Origin: an uncultured Isosphaeraceae bacterium
Lineage (GTDB): Bacteria; Planctomycetota; Planctomycetia; Isosphaerales; Isosphaeraceae
Length of the DNA: 64,000 bases
Assembly (NCBI GenBank): GCA_945957605.1
Contig: CAMFLR010000004.1
Location: 372,001 to 436,000, forward strand
Direction: 5' to 3'
A program made the translations under genes and the position numbers. Shown in pieces: positions 8,892 through 16,108 of the stretch. Under the pieces are notes generated by a model that was not told where the DNA came from, ran no database searches, and saw nothing but the letters and a program-made list of their open reading frames with translations. The first letter of the stretch is position 1; each line of letters starts with the position of its first letter.

Positions 8892-9783
8892 GGGAATTCT
8901 GCGCCTCCAATCTCGCGGCCCCAAAACCCCTGAGCGAATCGCGATCGGCAGCGAGGATGAGCATCGCGAGCGAGATCGCTGAGCCGGGACGATCGACGAG
9001 TCGGTCGAACGCATTTTCGAGCCATTCGTCACTCAGCTTCGGCTCACACTCCCACGCCCGAAGCCCGAGCAAACCCCACCCCAGTGATACCGGCGCACTC
9101 GTTTGCGTCAGAATGCGTTGAAGGTATTCGATTCCCGCCTCCACGGCCGGCTCGTTCCTTCCGGTCGTGCTCAGCGCTAAGAGTGCGAGTCCAGTTGGTG
9201 CGGGAACAGGACGAAGTGGCGTCCCGAAGACGACTGGATTCCCCATGTTCCAACCACCTGTGGGAATCGCTCGGTCACGCAGTACCGAAACCCCTTGTTT
9301 CGTCCGACCGTGAGATTGCATTCCGGCCCCTGACAGCGCGAGGATCGCCAGGCTCGTCGGCTCAACCCAGGAATGGGTACCTGCTAGCCACGGCCAGCCG
9401 ACAAGCTGCATATCGTGACCAAGTGGCCAACGCTCGGGATTCGCCGCGGTTTCCCCTTTTTGACCGAGCAGCCAGTTCAACGCCGAGGTTCGTTGTGTGG
9501 TATGCGATTCCAGTGCGGTCCAAAGCAGGCAAGCGTAAGACGTGGGCCAGCCAGCATCCTGGAATGAATGAGTCACTCCGATCGATCCGTTCGATCTTTG
9601 CTTCGAGGCCAGCCAGGCGGCAGCCTCCGCCGCAATGGCGCGATGACTGCTCAAAAGGCTCAAGCCGGCAAGCGCGGTAGGCTCGGCGGCGGAAGTCGCG
9701 GATTGTGCATACGCCCAGCCGCCGTCGCGTCGACGCTCAACGAGGAGGCGACGGCGAGCGGCTTCGATCCAGTCGGCTCTCAT
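8884..9783 (-). CDS. Squalene-cyclase/prenyltransferase repeat protein
   Basis: 299 aa made of alpha/alpha-toroid repeats related to squalene-hopene cyclase and prenyltransferase beta subunits: RRDGGWAYAQ, EPTALAGLSLL, SNGSIGVTHSFQDAGWPTSYA, GGWNMGNP and PAPTGLALLAL are spaced like QW-type repeats. It is less than half the length of a true cyclase and I find no DxDD catalytic motif, so terpene cyclisation is unlikely; ligand or lipid binding is possible. No signal peptide is seen. I begin it at ATG 9783 (GGAG eight bases upstream) rather than GTG 9792. It lies 45 bases after cpaE and overlaps the DUF362 gene, so it is co-transcribed with Tad genes. Confidence 0.75.
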   Translation of the reverse strand: MRADWIEAARRRLLVERRRDGGWAYAQSATSAAEPTALAGLSLLSSHRAIAAEAAAWLASKQRSNGSIGVTHSFQDAGWPTSYACLLWTALESHTTQRTSALNWLLGQKGETAANPERWPLGHDMQLVGWPWLAGTHSWVEPTSLAILALSGAGMQSHGRTKQGVSVLRDRAIPTGGWNMGNPVVFGTPLRPVPAPTGLALLALSTTGRNEPAVEAGIEYLQRILTQTSAPVSLGWGLLGLRAWECEPKLSDEWLENAFDRLVDRPGSAISLAMLILAADRDSLRGFGAARLEAQNSHE

Positions 9784-9827
9784 CGCGGTCACTCCGTTCC
9801 GGTCCGGCCGCGATCAGGAAGAGCCTT

Positions 9828-10937
9828 CTACTTGGCTGTCCCGTTCACACCCGCGGCAATTTGAACGATTACTTTTGAGACTTTGGCGGAGGGAGCGTCG
9901 ACCACGACCGGTACACCGCGATTGTTCGCTCGGTTCACCACCTTGGCGTCTTCTGGAATATAGTGCGAGATTTTGAGTCCGAGCGCTTCTTCTGCCTTAG
10001 ATGCGGGAACTTCTTGCGGTTGGCCATAGCGATTCACAACTGGACGCAAACGTTCCTTCGGAATTCCCAGCTTTGTCAGGTATTCAATCGTCCTGCGCAT
10101 GCTACGCAGCGAGGTAAAGTCGAGCCGGAAGACGAGCAAAATCAAATCCGCCTGCTGCAGCACGATGCGCTGCTCCTGACGGAATGAATGATCGACATCG
10201 ACCACGACAAACGGAAAGCTTGCCCGCGCCAGCGTAATGGCCTGATTCACGCCTTCAGGACGCACGTGCGCAACGTCGGCAATTTCCTGTGGGGGCGCAA
10301 GGAGGAAGATGTTGGGCTCGTATTTCAGGAGCGATCGCTCGAGCATGCTGCGATCGAGATGTGCTGAGTTATGGCAAAGATCGGCGAGAGTATAAGTCGC
10401 GGTGAGGTCGAAGAGTGCGGTCAGGTCGCCCGATTCGAGCTTCATGTCGACTACGCCGACACCCTTCGCACCTTTGCCAAGCGCGACAGCAAGATTCGCC
10501 GTCAACGTGCTCGCACCAACGCCGCCGCTTGTGCCCAGCACAGCGACAAGTTTTCCAGGCTCAACTGGTGGCGCAGCCGCTTTTTGCATCCGTTCGATCG
10601 CGGACTTCAGATCGACTTCGAGATCCGCGGTGTCGACATAATCAACTGCGCCACAGCGCAGCGCGCGGAGAATCGTACCGCCGCCGGAAGTTGGTCCGAC
10701 GACAATAACCTTGCCGGGGGCAAGCTTCGCCAGGACCGGCAGCACCGCCAGTCCACGATCCATGTCGGATCCAAGCGAGAGAACAACGACATCGACCTGT
10801 TCTTCGCGGGCGATGTGTTGCGAGGCGGACTCGATCGACACGACTCGTAGGGCGTCCGGCCGTTTTGAGTCGAAACTGAGGACTTCGCGGATCCGATTCG
10901 CCGTCGAGTCGTGATCACAAGCGATAAAAGCAGGCAT
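9828..10937 (-). CDS. cpaE: Tad pilus localisation ATPase CpaE (TadZ)
   Basis: 369 aa, begun at ATG 10937 behind CAGGGAG. The first 120 residues form an atypical receiver-like domain (VDVVVLSLGSD, KVIVVGP, GAVDYVD). The rest is a MinD/ParA-type ATPase: LGTSGGVGASTLTANLAVALG near residues 135-155, GVVDMKLESGDL, and FVVVDVDHSF. The P-loop has Ala where ParA/MinD proteins have the second lysine, and also lacks the signature lysine before GGVG. Loss of one or both is known in the CpaE/TadZ family, which positions the pilus machine at the pole or membrane. It lies between cpaB and the repeat-protein gene. Confidence 0.9.
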   Translation of the reverse strand: MPAFIACDHDSTANRIREVLSFDSKRPDALRVVSIESASQHIAREEQVDVVVLSLGSDMDRGLAVLPVLAKLAPGKVIVVGPTSGGGTILRALRCGAVDYVDTADLEVDLKSAIERMQKAAAPPVEPGKLVAVLGTSGGVGASTLTANLAVALGKGAKGVGVVDMKLESGDLTALFDLTATYTLADLCHNSAHLDRSMLERSLLKYEPNIFLLAPPQEIADVAHVRPEGVNQAITLARASFPFVVVDVDHSFRQEQRIVLQQADLILLVFRLDFTSLRSMRRTIEYLTKLGIPKERLRPVVNRYGQPQEVPASKAEEALGLKISHYIPEDAKVVNRANNRGVPVVVDAPSAKVSKVIVQIAAGVNGTAK

Positions 10938-10996
10938 TGTCACTCCCTGAACCGGCGCGGCCACTTTTCCAATTGCTAACTATCAATGATCTCACA

Positions 10997-11983
10997 TTAC
11001 GGAGAAGTTGGGGACGGGGGACCGACGCGATCGGCAAGTTGATCGCCCGCGACGATCGCCGCCAGGCCACCGCGAGAACCCGCATTCGCTGCCGGCATGC
11101 GAATCGTCAACTGATCGGCACCGACCGATGTCCCACGAAGTGTGCGAATCGAATACGAAATCTCAACCGGAGCAGGGGGAGCCAGCGGGGGCGGAGGAGC
11201 AACTGGCGGAGGCGGCGGAGGAGCAACCGCCACTTCCTTCTTGGCCGCCTTCTTGTCGCCCAGGGACGTGAGAATGTCCAGCATCGTCGCCGGCTTCGCG
11301 TCTGGCGCTTCCTTGTCCGTCGGGTTGCGGAGCGAAAGGTGAAGCGTTCCCTTATTTTGGCCAAGGTCGAGAAGCGCCGCTTCAGCAGGCTTCACAAGTA
11401 GCGTCACCGACAGGGCATCTTTGGGATCGATCTTGTTTGTCGCGGGTGTATCGACGGTCGTATGCACCGCGAGAATCTCGACGTTTGTCAGCAGGGTGCT
11501 GGTCGTCGCACCGCCGGCAGGGTCGTCGAGACCACCTGCACTTGTCACCGTGAACAGCACGTCGACCCGGTTTCCAGGGAGAAGGAAACCCGCGAGCGAC
11601 GACGAAAGGCTGGGAGTTTGAATCGTGAAGGCCCGGAAGCCGGGACGAATGAGCGATGCCATCCCGCTGCCCGAACCTTTAGGCGCAAGCTTCGCGTCGA
11701 GAATGATATCGCCTTTGAGCATCGGCATGTGTGCCGACCGTTCGAGGACATCGGCGGAGTTACCGAGAACAGGCGAGGTAACCTGATCGACCGGTACCTG
11801 GCGCACCTCGATCATTTGCTCTTTGATCGTCTCACCGCGCTGGATGTCGACGGCCGCATAAATGACCGGCGTCGTTTCGATGGCTGGGCCACCGGGTTGC
11901 TTGCGGAGCAAGAAAATGCCGCCGGCCGCGCCAACACCGCAGATGAGCGCCAGAGCCAGAACAATGATCGTGCGTATACTCAT
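10997..11983 (-). CDS. cpaB: Flp pilus assembly protein CpaB (RcpC)
   Basis: 328 aa periplasmic protein with an N-terminal anchor (IIVLALALICGVGAAGGIFLL). It carries a SAF-like beta-clip domain (IYAAVDIQRGETIKEQMIEV) and the RcpC/CpaB domain (GFRAFTIQTPSLSSSLAGFLLPGNRVDVLFT). The stretch after it is Pro/Lys/Ala rich, PPPPPPVAPPPPLAPP, and probably crosses or lines the peptidoglycan. CpaB helps seat and stabilise the secretin CpaC. GGAGG lies five bases before the ATG. Gene order cpaA-cpaB-cpaE is conserved in Tad loci. Confidence 0.9.
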   Translation of the reverse strand: MSIRTIIVLALALICGVGAAGGIFLLRKQPGGPAIETTPVIYAAVDIQRGETIKEQMIEVRQVPVDQVTSPVLGNSADVLERSAHMPMLKGDIILDAKLAPKGSGSGMASLIRPGFRAFTIQTPSLSSSLAGFLLPGNRVDVLFTVTSAGGLDDPAGGATTSTLLTNVEILAVHTTVDTPATNKIDPKDALSVTLLVKPAEAALLDLGQNKGTLHLSLRNPTDKEAPDAKPATMLDILTSLGDKKAAKKEVAVAPPPPPPVAPPPPLAPPAPVEISYSIRTLRGTSVGADQLTIRMPAANAGSRGGLAAIVAGDQLADRVGPPSPTSP

Positions 11984-12050
11984 GACGTTCCTCCCGCGAT
12001 GCCGAGCGAATCCGCGCCAGCAAACTCTGGACGCTCGCCCTGACGTAAGC

Positions 12051-12605
12051 CTAGATCACACTTCGCAGATTGAGCAAAACTAGGGTCAGAAACCCGACGC
12101 AGGTCATCGCACCAAACGGCACGAGCCTGGAGCGGCGGTCGGCCCGGCCGACCTCCTCATCAATTTTCACGCGAGGCCGACGCCATTGAGACGGCGTGGC
12201 CATTTGATAGCTAAGCATGCTGAGGTCTGTGAGCACGATCGTCAGGCCACCGCGCATCAGCGTAAGCACCACGGCATAAATCCCAGCGGCAATCGCAGCG
12301 GCGGCGAAAACTTCAAGCGTGAGCATTGGGCCGAGCCAGGCGCCAATTGCCGTGAAGAGTTTGACGTCGCCAGGTCCAACGCCGCCGAGAGCGCAGAAGA
12401 AAACGAGGACGGCGAATCCGACCATCGCCCCGGACAGGCTATATGCGAAGCCCCCAAAACCATGAAACGCTGCTCCAGCGACGAGGCCGGCGAGCAGCGT
12501 TGGAAATGTCAGCACATTGTAAATCTTGAATGCAACCAGGTCGGTGACCGCGGCGATCATGGTTACGGCCGCCACGACAACAAGCGCGATGCTTGCGAAT
12601 TCCAT
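12051..12605 (-). CDS. cpaA: Prepilin peptidase CpaA (TadV, family A24)
   Basis: 184 aa polytopic membrane aspartyl protease that cleaves the Flp and TadE/F leaders after Gly. The two family aspartates are visible: TDLVAFKIYNVLTFP (first Asp, the D-x2-x-I-x-N pattern) and GGVGPGDVKLFTAIGAWLG (GxGD, the active-site signature). It has about five to six membrane helices and no N-methyltransferase domain, as normal for the short Tad-type enzyme. The only other pilin system in the window (26-35 kb) has no prepilin peptidase of its own, so this enzyme or one elsewhere must serve it. It starts five bases after the small membrane protein gene. Confidence 0.93.
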   Translation of the reverse strand: MEFASIALVVVAAVTMIAAVTDLVAFKIYNVLTFPTLLAGLVAGAAFHGFGGFAYSLSGAMVGFAVLVFFCALGGVGPGDVKLFTAIGAWLGPMLTLEVFAAAAIAAGIYAVVLTLMRGGLTIVLTDLSMLSYQMATPSQWRRPRVKIDEEVGRADRRSRLVPFGAMTCVGFLTLVLLNLRSVI

Positions 12606-12610
12606 CTCAA

Positions 12611-12811
12611 CTATCTCCCCTGATCGAAGGCCATGGCCACCTGGGCGTCGTCATCGCTGTTGGCCGAAGTGTCGCTGTTGAACACGGTGAACTGAATGGT
12701 GAGAAACAGAACCGAGAGTACGACGGTGATGGTCAGCGAGAGCTCGGGAGACTTGCTCTGAATTGTGAGCGCTGCGACGACTGCGATGATGATGACGCTA
12801 AGGGCAAGCAT
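12611..12811 (-). CDS. Small two-helix membrane protein in Tad operon
   Basis: 66 aa, almost entirely two hydrophobic helices (LALSVIIIAVVAALTIQ and LTITVVLSVLFLTIQFTVF) followed by an acidic tail (SANSDDDAQ). A GGAAGAAG stretch precedes the ATG. It lies between the Flp pilin and the prepilin peptidase with a five-base gap to the latter. I know no family for it; a small accessory subunit of the pilus or peptidase is an inference from position. Confidence 0.6.
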   Translation of the reverse strand: MLALSVIIIAVVAALTIQSKSPELSLTITVVLSVLFLTIQFTVFNSDTSANSDDDAQVAMAFDQGR

Positions 12812-12988
12812 GTTCGTCTTCTTCCTCGTCTCGCGGACGATCCGTCAGAAACACACGACCGAGCTCGAGAGCACCCTGGTCGATTGCACCTGGGCTAAAG
12901 CAGCTCTCACGTTGCACTGGCAACTCCATCGCCACGCGTCGCGAGCTCGGTCATCGAGAGCAAATCGGTCGTGCTTGAATTCAATCCA

Positions 12989-13010
12989 TCCCCGGCGGAG
13001 GCGCCGGGGA
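12989..13010 (-). terminator. GC-rich hairpin after the first Flp pilin
   Basis: A perfect 9-bp stem (12989-12997 with 13002-13010, core CCCCGGCG/CGCCGGGG) closes the loop GAGG, nine bases past the pilin stop. On the minus strand no T run follows, so it is more likely an attenuator or mRNA-stabilising hairpin that raises pilin over downstream gene expression than a full terminator. Confidence 0.6.
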
Positions 13011-13018
13011 AACCTGGA

Positions 13019-13195
13019 TCAGCTACCGGCGCCGGAGACGGCGGTCGCGGTCGAGGTGAACTGGCCGCCAATGGCGGTCGAGAGCGTGCTGATGACGGTG
13101 ATGAGCGCCGCACCAATCAGGGCGATCATCAGGGCGTATTCGACCATCGTCGCGCCCTCTTCTTCACGAACGAGTTTCTTCAGGAAATTGGCCAT
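13019..13195 (-). CDS. flp: Flp/Fap-type type IVb pilin
   Basis: 58 aa prepilin. A short basic leader (MANFLKKLVREEEG) precedes the cleavage site, then ATMVEYALMIALIGAAL, with Glu at +5 and Tyr at +6 of the mature protein as in all Flp pilins. The remainder is one hydrophobic helix and a short Ser/Thr/Gly tail. AGGAG lies eight bases before the ATG at 13195, which decides the start over the GTG at 13204. It is one of two near-identical pilins; this is the copy closer to cpaA. Confidence 0.95.
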   Translation of the reverse strand: MANFLKKLVREEEGATMVEYALMIALIGAALITVISTLSTAIGGQFTSTATAVSGAGS

Positions 13196-13275
13196 CGAAC
13201 TCACTCCTGTTTCTGAAAGTTGTGCGACTTGCCTTGCCGCCGTCTCTCAAGTTGAGACGTGTCGTACATCTTGAA

Positions 13276-13340
13276 AATGCAATCGCCTGAGCAGCAAACT
13301 CGTTCGAACAAGTAAACGACTCAGGCGAAAAGCACGCATT
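13276..13340 (-). repeat. Long interrupted inverted repeat between the two pilins
   Basis: TCGCCTGAG (13283-13291) pairs with CTCAGGCGA (13320-13328), and the flanks AATGC (13276-13280) and GCATT (13336-13340) also pair, so the whole can form a long hairpin after the stop of the upstream pilin at 13402. A T run on the plus strand (13342-13347) lies beyond it. It probably terminates, attenuates or stabilises the pilin transcript; which of these cannot be told from sequence. Confidence 0.55.
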
Positions 13341-13401
13341 GTTTTTTCCGAACCGTGACGAGCCGTACCCAGAGAGCCACGACTCGCCACGGTCCAGGTT
13401 A

Positions 13402-13578
13402 TTAGCTACCAGCGCCGCTGACGGCGGTGGCAACTGAGGTGAACTGACCGCTGATCGCGGTCTTGAGTGTGCCGACGACCGTGATGAGTGCCGCACCGAT
13501 CAGCGCGACCATCAGGGCGTACTCAACCATCGTCGCGCCTTCTTCACCGTTCAGCAGATTCTTGAGGAAAGCCTTCAT
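13402..13578 (-). CDS. flp: Flp/Fap-type type IVb pilin, second copy
   Basis: 58 aa prepilin begun at ATG 13578 behind GGAGAG. Leader MKAFLKNLLNGEEG, then ATMVEYALMVALIGAAL, identical at nearly every position to the downstream pilin, with a matching tail TSVATAVSGAGS. It differs mainly in the leader and in residues around 40-50 (KTAISGQF against STAIGGQF), so the two look like a tandem duplication. It is first in the operon and probably the major shaft subunit; whether both are incorporated is unknown. Confidence 0.95.
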   Translation of the reverse strand: MKAFLKNLLNGEEGATMVEYALMVALIGAALITVVGTLKTAISGQFTSVATAVSGAGS

Positions 13579-13677
13579 CGCAATCTCTCCGTTCCCGTTT
13601 GGAATTCGAGCCCTGGAATCTCGCCCCACTCCATTCTTCACCGTGGACAAACAGTGAAGCTCGGGGTTCCACAAATT

Positions 13678-13725
13678 CAAGAATATTCGCATTCTTGATC
13701 GTACGAATATTCTTGTCTAACAAGA
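13678..13725. promoter_or_regulatory. 12-bp inverted repeat plus overlapping 6-bp repeat, candidate operator
   Basis: CAAGAATATTCG (13678-13689) and CGAATATTCTTG (13704-13715) are perfect inverted copies separated by 14 bases, and TCTTGT/ACAAGA (13711-13716 and 13720-13725) overlaps the right arm. The block begins 100 bases upstream of the first pilin ATG. It may be a dimeric regulator site or, as RNA, mutually exclusive leader hairpins. Confidence 0.5.
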
Positions 13726-13998
13726 CGACGCGTGATAACTCATCAACGAGACTTGTTTCGCGTCAGTCTTGCGTCACTCACTGCGACGCGTGTCGCATCT
13801 ACCACAAACCTGTGTCATGTATTGAAAGTTGTCAAAGTCACATCGCGATTTTTTAGGCAACCGGCCCAAGAGATCGAATCCAAGTTCAAATGCGCAAAGG
13901 GAGATCAGCGACTGCAAGCAGATCGGCTCGTGGTAACGGGCGCTCTCCGTTAACTGGTTAAACCACGCCGATCGCCCTCAATGGCCGCTTCAATCACA

Positions 13999-14029
13999 TT
14001 GTCAATCTGGGGTGTTCGCGAAATATAGC
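13999..14029 (+). promoter_or_regulatory. Weak sigma-70-like promoter candidate for cpaC
   Basis: TTGTCA at 13999-14004 matches five of six bases of the -35 consensus; AATATA or TATAGC at 14022-14029 gives a poor -10 at 17-19 base spacing, in an AT-rich stretch about 135 bases before the gene. Planctomycete promoters are poorly defined, so this is tentative. Confidence 0.25.
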
Positions 14030-14161
14030 TAAATTACTAAAACGAATAAGGTTCATTTTAAGTTAAAGACGCGACTTTAGCCTTCAGTCGCACCACTTCT
14101 GCGCCGATAACCAATTTGACGATTAGGTAAAAACTGCCGATTCTAGGCGGGGGAATTGCTC

Positions 14162-16063
14162 GTGGGCCAAGACCGGAAATCGCGACGCCGACGTTGCCTG
14201 ACCGGGCGATTCCACATGCCGTGTGCGCTGGCGATGGTCGCATTGCTCGTCTCAACGCACGCAAGCCGCGGCCAGGATCGGCTCGAGGCATTGCCGACGC
14301 TGCCAATTCGGCAACCAAACACACTTGCCACTCCGCCACCGCTTCCCGACGCCATTCCACTGGCCCCCTCGCAGCCATCTTTCATCGAAAGCCTGACAAC
14401 GCCGACGTCGTCGATCGAGGTGAAAGTCGGCCAGGGGCGATTCCTGACGCTCAAGGAAAACTTGGTCGTTCCAGGCCAGCAGGCTGCGTTGATCGCGGTT
14501 GGTGATCCCACGGTGCTCGACTTCTTCCAGGCCGGCCCGCGCCAGCTTCGATTGCTCGGCAAGCGACTCGGTACGACAGACCTTTCCATAACCACAGGCG
14601 CAGGCAAAACCTACGACTATGAGGTGACCGTAACGGCCGACCTCGACATCCTGCGTGCCCAGCTCAGGCAAATGTACCCGGACGCGTCGCTGCAGGTCGC
14701 ACAGCTTCGTGAGCGATTGGTCGTTGAAGGCCAGGCACGCGACTCGGTCCAAGTAAGCCGAATCATTTCGACCATCGACACTTACATTCGCTCAATCCAG
14801 CGCGTGCAGATCAGCGGCCAGATCGACAATGTGCAGGTCAAGGCCGACGGCGCGCCAGCGGGTCCTGCAAACGCACCGCGGACGACCGAAGACCAGCCAC
14901 CACCACCGCCCAGTCCGGGCTCGTCGGTGTCGTCATTGATGAACGACGCCTCGGCGAACTTCAGTAGCGGCGGACCGCAAAGCGGCAATCAACAGGTTTC
15001 GCCGGGCGCCACGACCACGAATCAGATCGTCACGAACCAGCTTCAAATCATCAATCTCATCCGCGTGCCAACCTCGCAGCAGGTTCTGCTCAAGGTGCGT
15101 GTCGCCGAGTTGAACCGGACCGGCTTCCGCCAGATTGGCGCCGACTTCCTGGCCTCGATCCCGCAGTTTGGCTCGCTTTTCGGCACGCAGATCAGCGGCG
15201 GCACGTTCGTCCCCGGCCGGCTGGGAAACACGACCTTCCGTCCCCCGGCCGGCGCGACTCCCGACGTCCGCGCCATGAGTGTTGCCGCGCAAGGAACGGT
15301 CTTCGGCACGTTCTCACAAGGGCAGTTCAACACGGTGCTAAGCGCACTACGACGGAACAACCTCCTGAAAGTGCTTGCCGAGCCGAACCTGATCGCCCTC
15401 AACGGCCACCAAGCGAACTTCCTCGCTGGCGGCGAGTTCCCCGTTCCGGTCCTGCAAGGTTCGTCCGGAAGCACGGGCGGCGGTAACAGCATCAGCGTGC
15501 AGTTCAAGGAGTTCGGCGTTCGCCTCGCCTTCCTCCCGCTCATTCAAGACAACGAAACGATCCGGATGACGATCGACCCGGAAGTAAGCACGATCGACAC
15601 GACGCTCGGAACCACGCTCGTGCCGGGCGGCACGCCGATTCCCGGCCTGAACACGCGCAAGTCCCACACGACCGTCGAGCTAAAACAGGGCGACACGCTG
15701 GCAATCGCCGGCCTCATGCTCGTGAGCATCGACGGTTCAACCCAGCGCATCCCTGGGCTTGGCGATCTTCCCTACATTGGTGCGTTCTTCAGCAACACGA
15801 CCAGCCAGCGAATCGAAAAAGAGCTCGTCGTGCTGGTCACGCCATACATCATCGAGCCGATGACGCCGAGCCAGGTGCCACCGCTTCCCGGCGACGAAAT
15901 CAACGAGCCGAATGATCTCGAGTTCTACCTCATGAACCGGATCGAAGGCCGCACTGGTATCGATGCTCGTTCAACCACAAGCTTCGACGACCCGCTGCAT
16001 CTCATCCGTCATTCGATCGTTGAGCGCAAGTTCCTTGTCGGTCCCTCGGGTTATTCCAAGTAA
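14162..16063 (+). CDS. cpaC: Tad secretin CpaC (RcpA)
   Basis: About 633 aa outer-membrane secretin through which Flp pili exit. Order: signal peptide (CALAMVALLVSTHASRG), Pro-rich spacer, pilus-formation N-domain (IEVKVGQGRFLTLKENL to about residue 160), a BON-like domain (about 163-215, LRERLVVEGQARDSVQV), a Pro/Ser/Asn-rich linker (about 240-290), then the secretin core (LLKVRVAELNR; NNLLKVLAEPNLIALNG; GGEFPVPV; KQGDTLAIAGLM; ELVVLVTPYII). The start is uncertain: TTG 14156, GTG 14162 (best spaced from GGGGG) or ATG 14216, which would give a tight signal peptide. It heads the plus-strand arm. Confidence 0.93.
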   Translation: MGQDRKSRRRRCLTGRFHMPCALAMVALLVSTHASRGQDRLEALPTLPIRQPNTLATPPPLPDAIPLAPSQPSFIESLTTPTSSIEVKVGQGRFLTLKENLVVPGQQAALIAVGDPTVLDFFQAGPRQLRLLGKRLGTTDLSITTGAGKTYDYEVTVTADLDILRAQLRQMYPDASLQVAQLRERLVVEGQARDSVQVSRIISTIDTYIRSIQRVQISGQIDNVQVKADGAPAGPANAPRTTEDQPPPPPSPGSSVSSLMNDASANFSSGGPQSGNQQVSPGATTTNQIVTNQLQIINLIRVPTSQQVLLKVRVAELNRTGFRQIGADFLASIPQFGSLFGTQISGGTFVPGRLGNTTFRPPAGATPDVRAMSVAAQGTVFGTFSQGQFNTVLSALRRNNLLKVLAEPNLIALNGHQANFLAGGEFPVPVLQGSSGSTGGGNSISVQFKEFGVRLAFLPLIQDNETIRMTIDPEVSTIDTTLGTTLVPGGTPIPGLNTRKSHTTVELKQGDTLAIAGLMLVSIDGSTQRIPGLGDLPYIGAFFSNTTSQRIEKELVVLVTPYIIEPMTPSQVPPLPGDEINEPNDLEFYLMNRIEGRTGIDARSTTSFDDPLHLIRHSIVERKFLVGPSGYSK

Positions 16064-16108
16064 ATTCGCGGAGGCCCGCTGGCCTTCGATCCATAAGGGA
16101 GAAGTCAG

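Larger units (their letters stand above)
13579..14155. other. Divergent control region between pilin and secretin arms
   Basis: 577 bases without a gene, between the minus-strand pilin operon and the plus-strand cpaC operon. It holds the inverted repeats at 13678-13725, a two-part hairpin at 13929-13967 (TAACGG/CCGTTA nested inside CGTGG/CCACG) and an AT-rich stretch at 14020-14066 that is likely the core promoter zone for cpaC. Both arms of the Tad locus must be initiated here. Confidence 0.6.

Noticed and set aside
13241-13259. CGTCTC/GAGACG 6-bp palindrome upstream of the first-listed pilin
   Set aside because: Short arms and seven-base loop; expected by chance at this frequency and no support from position.
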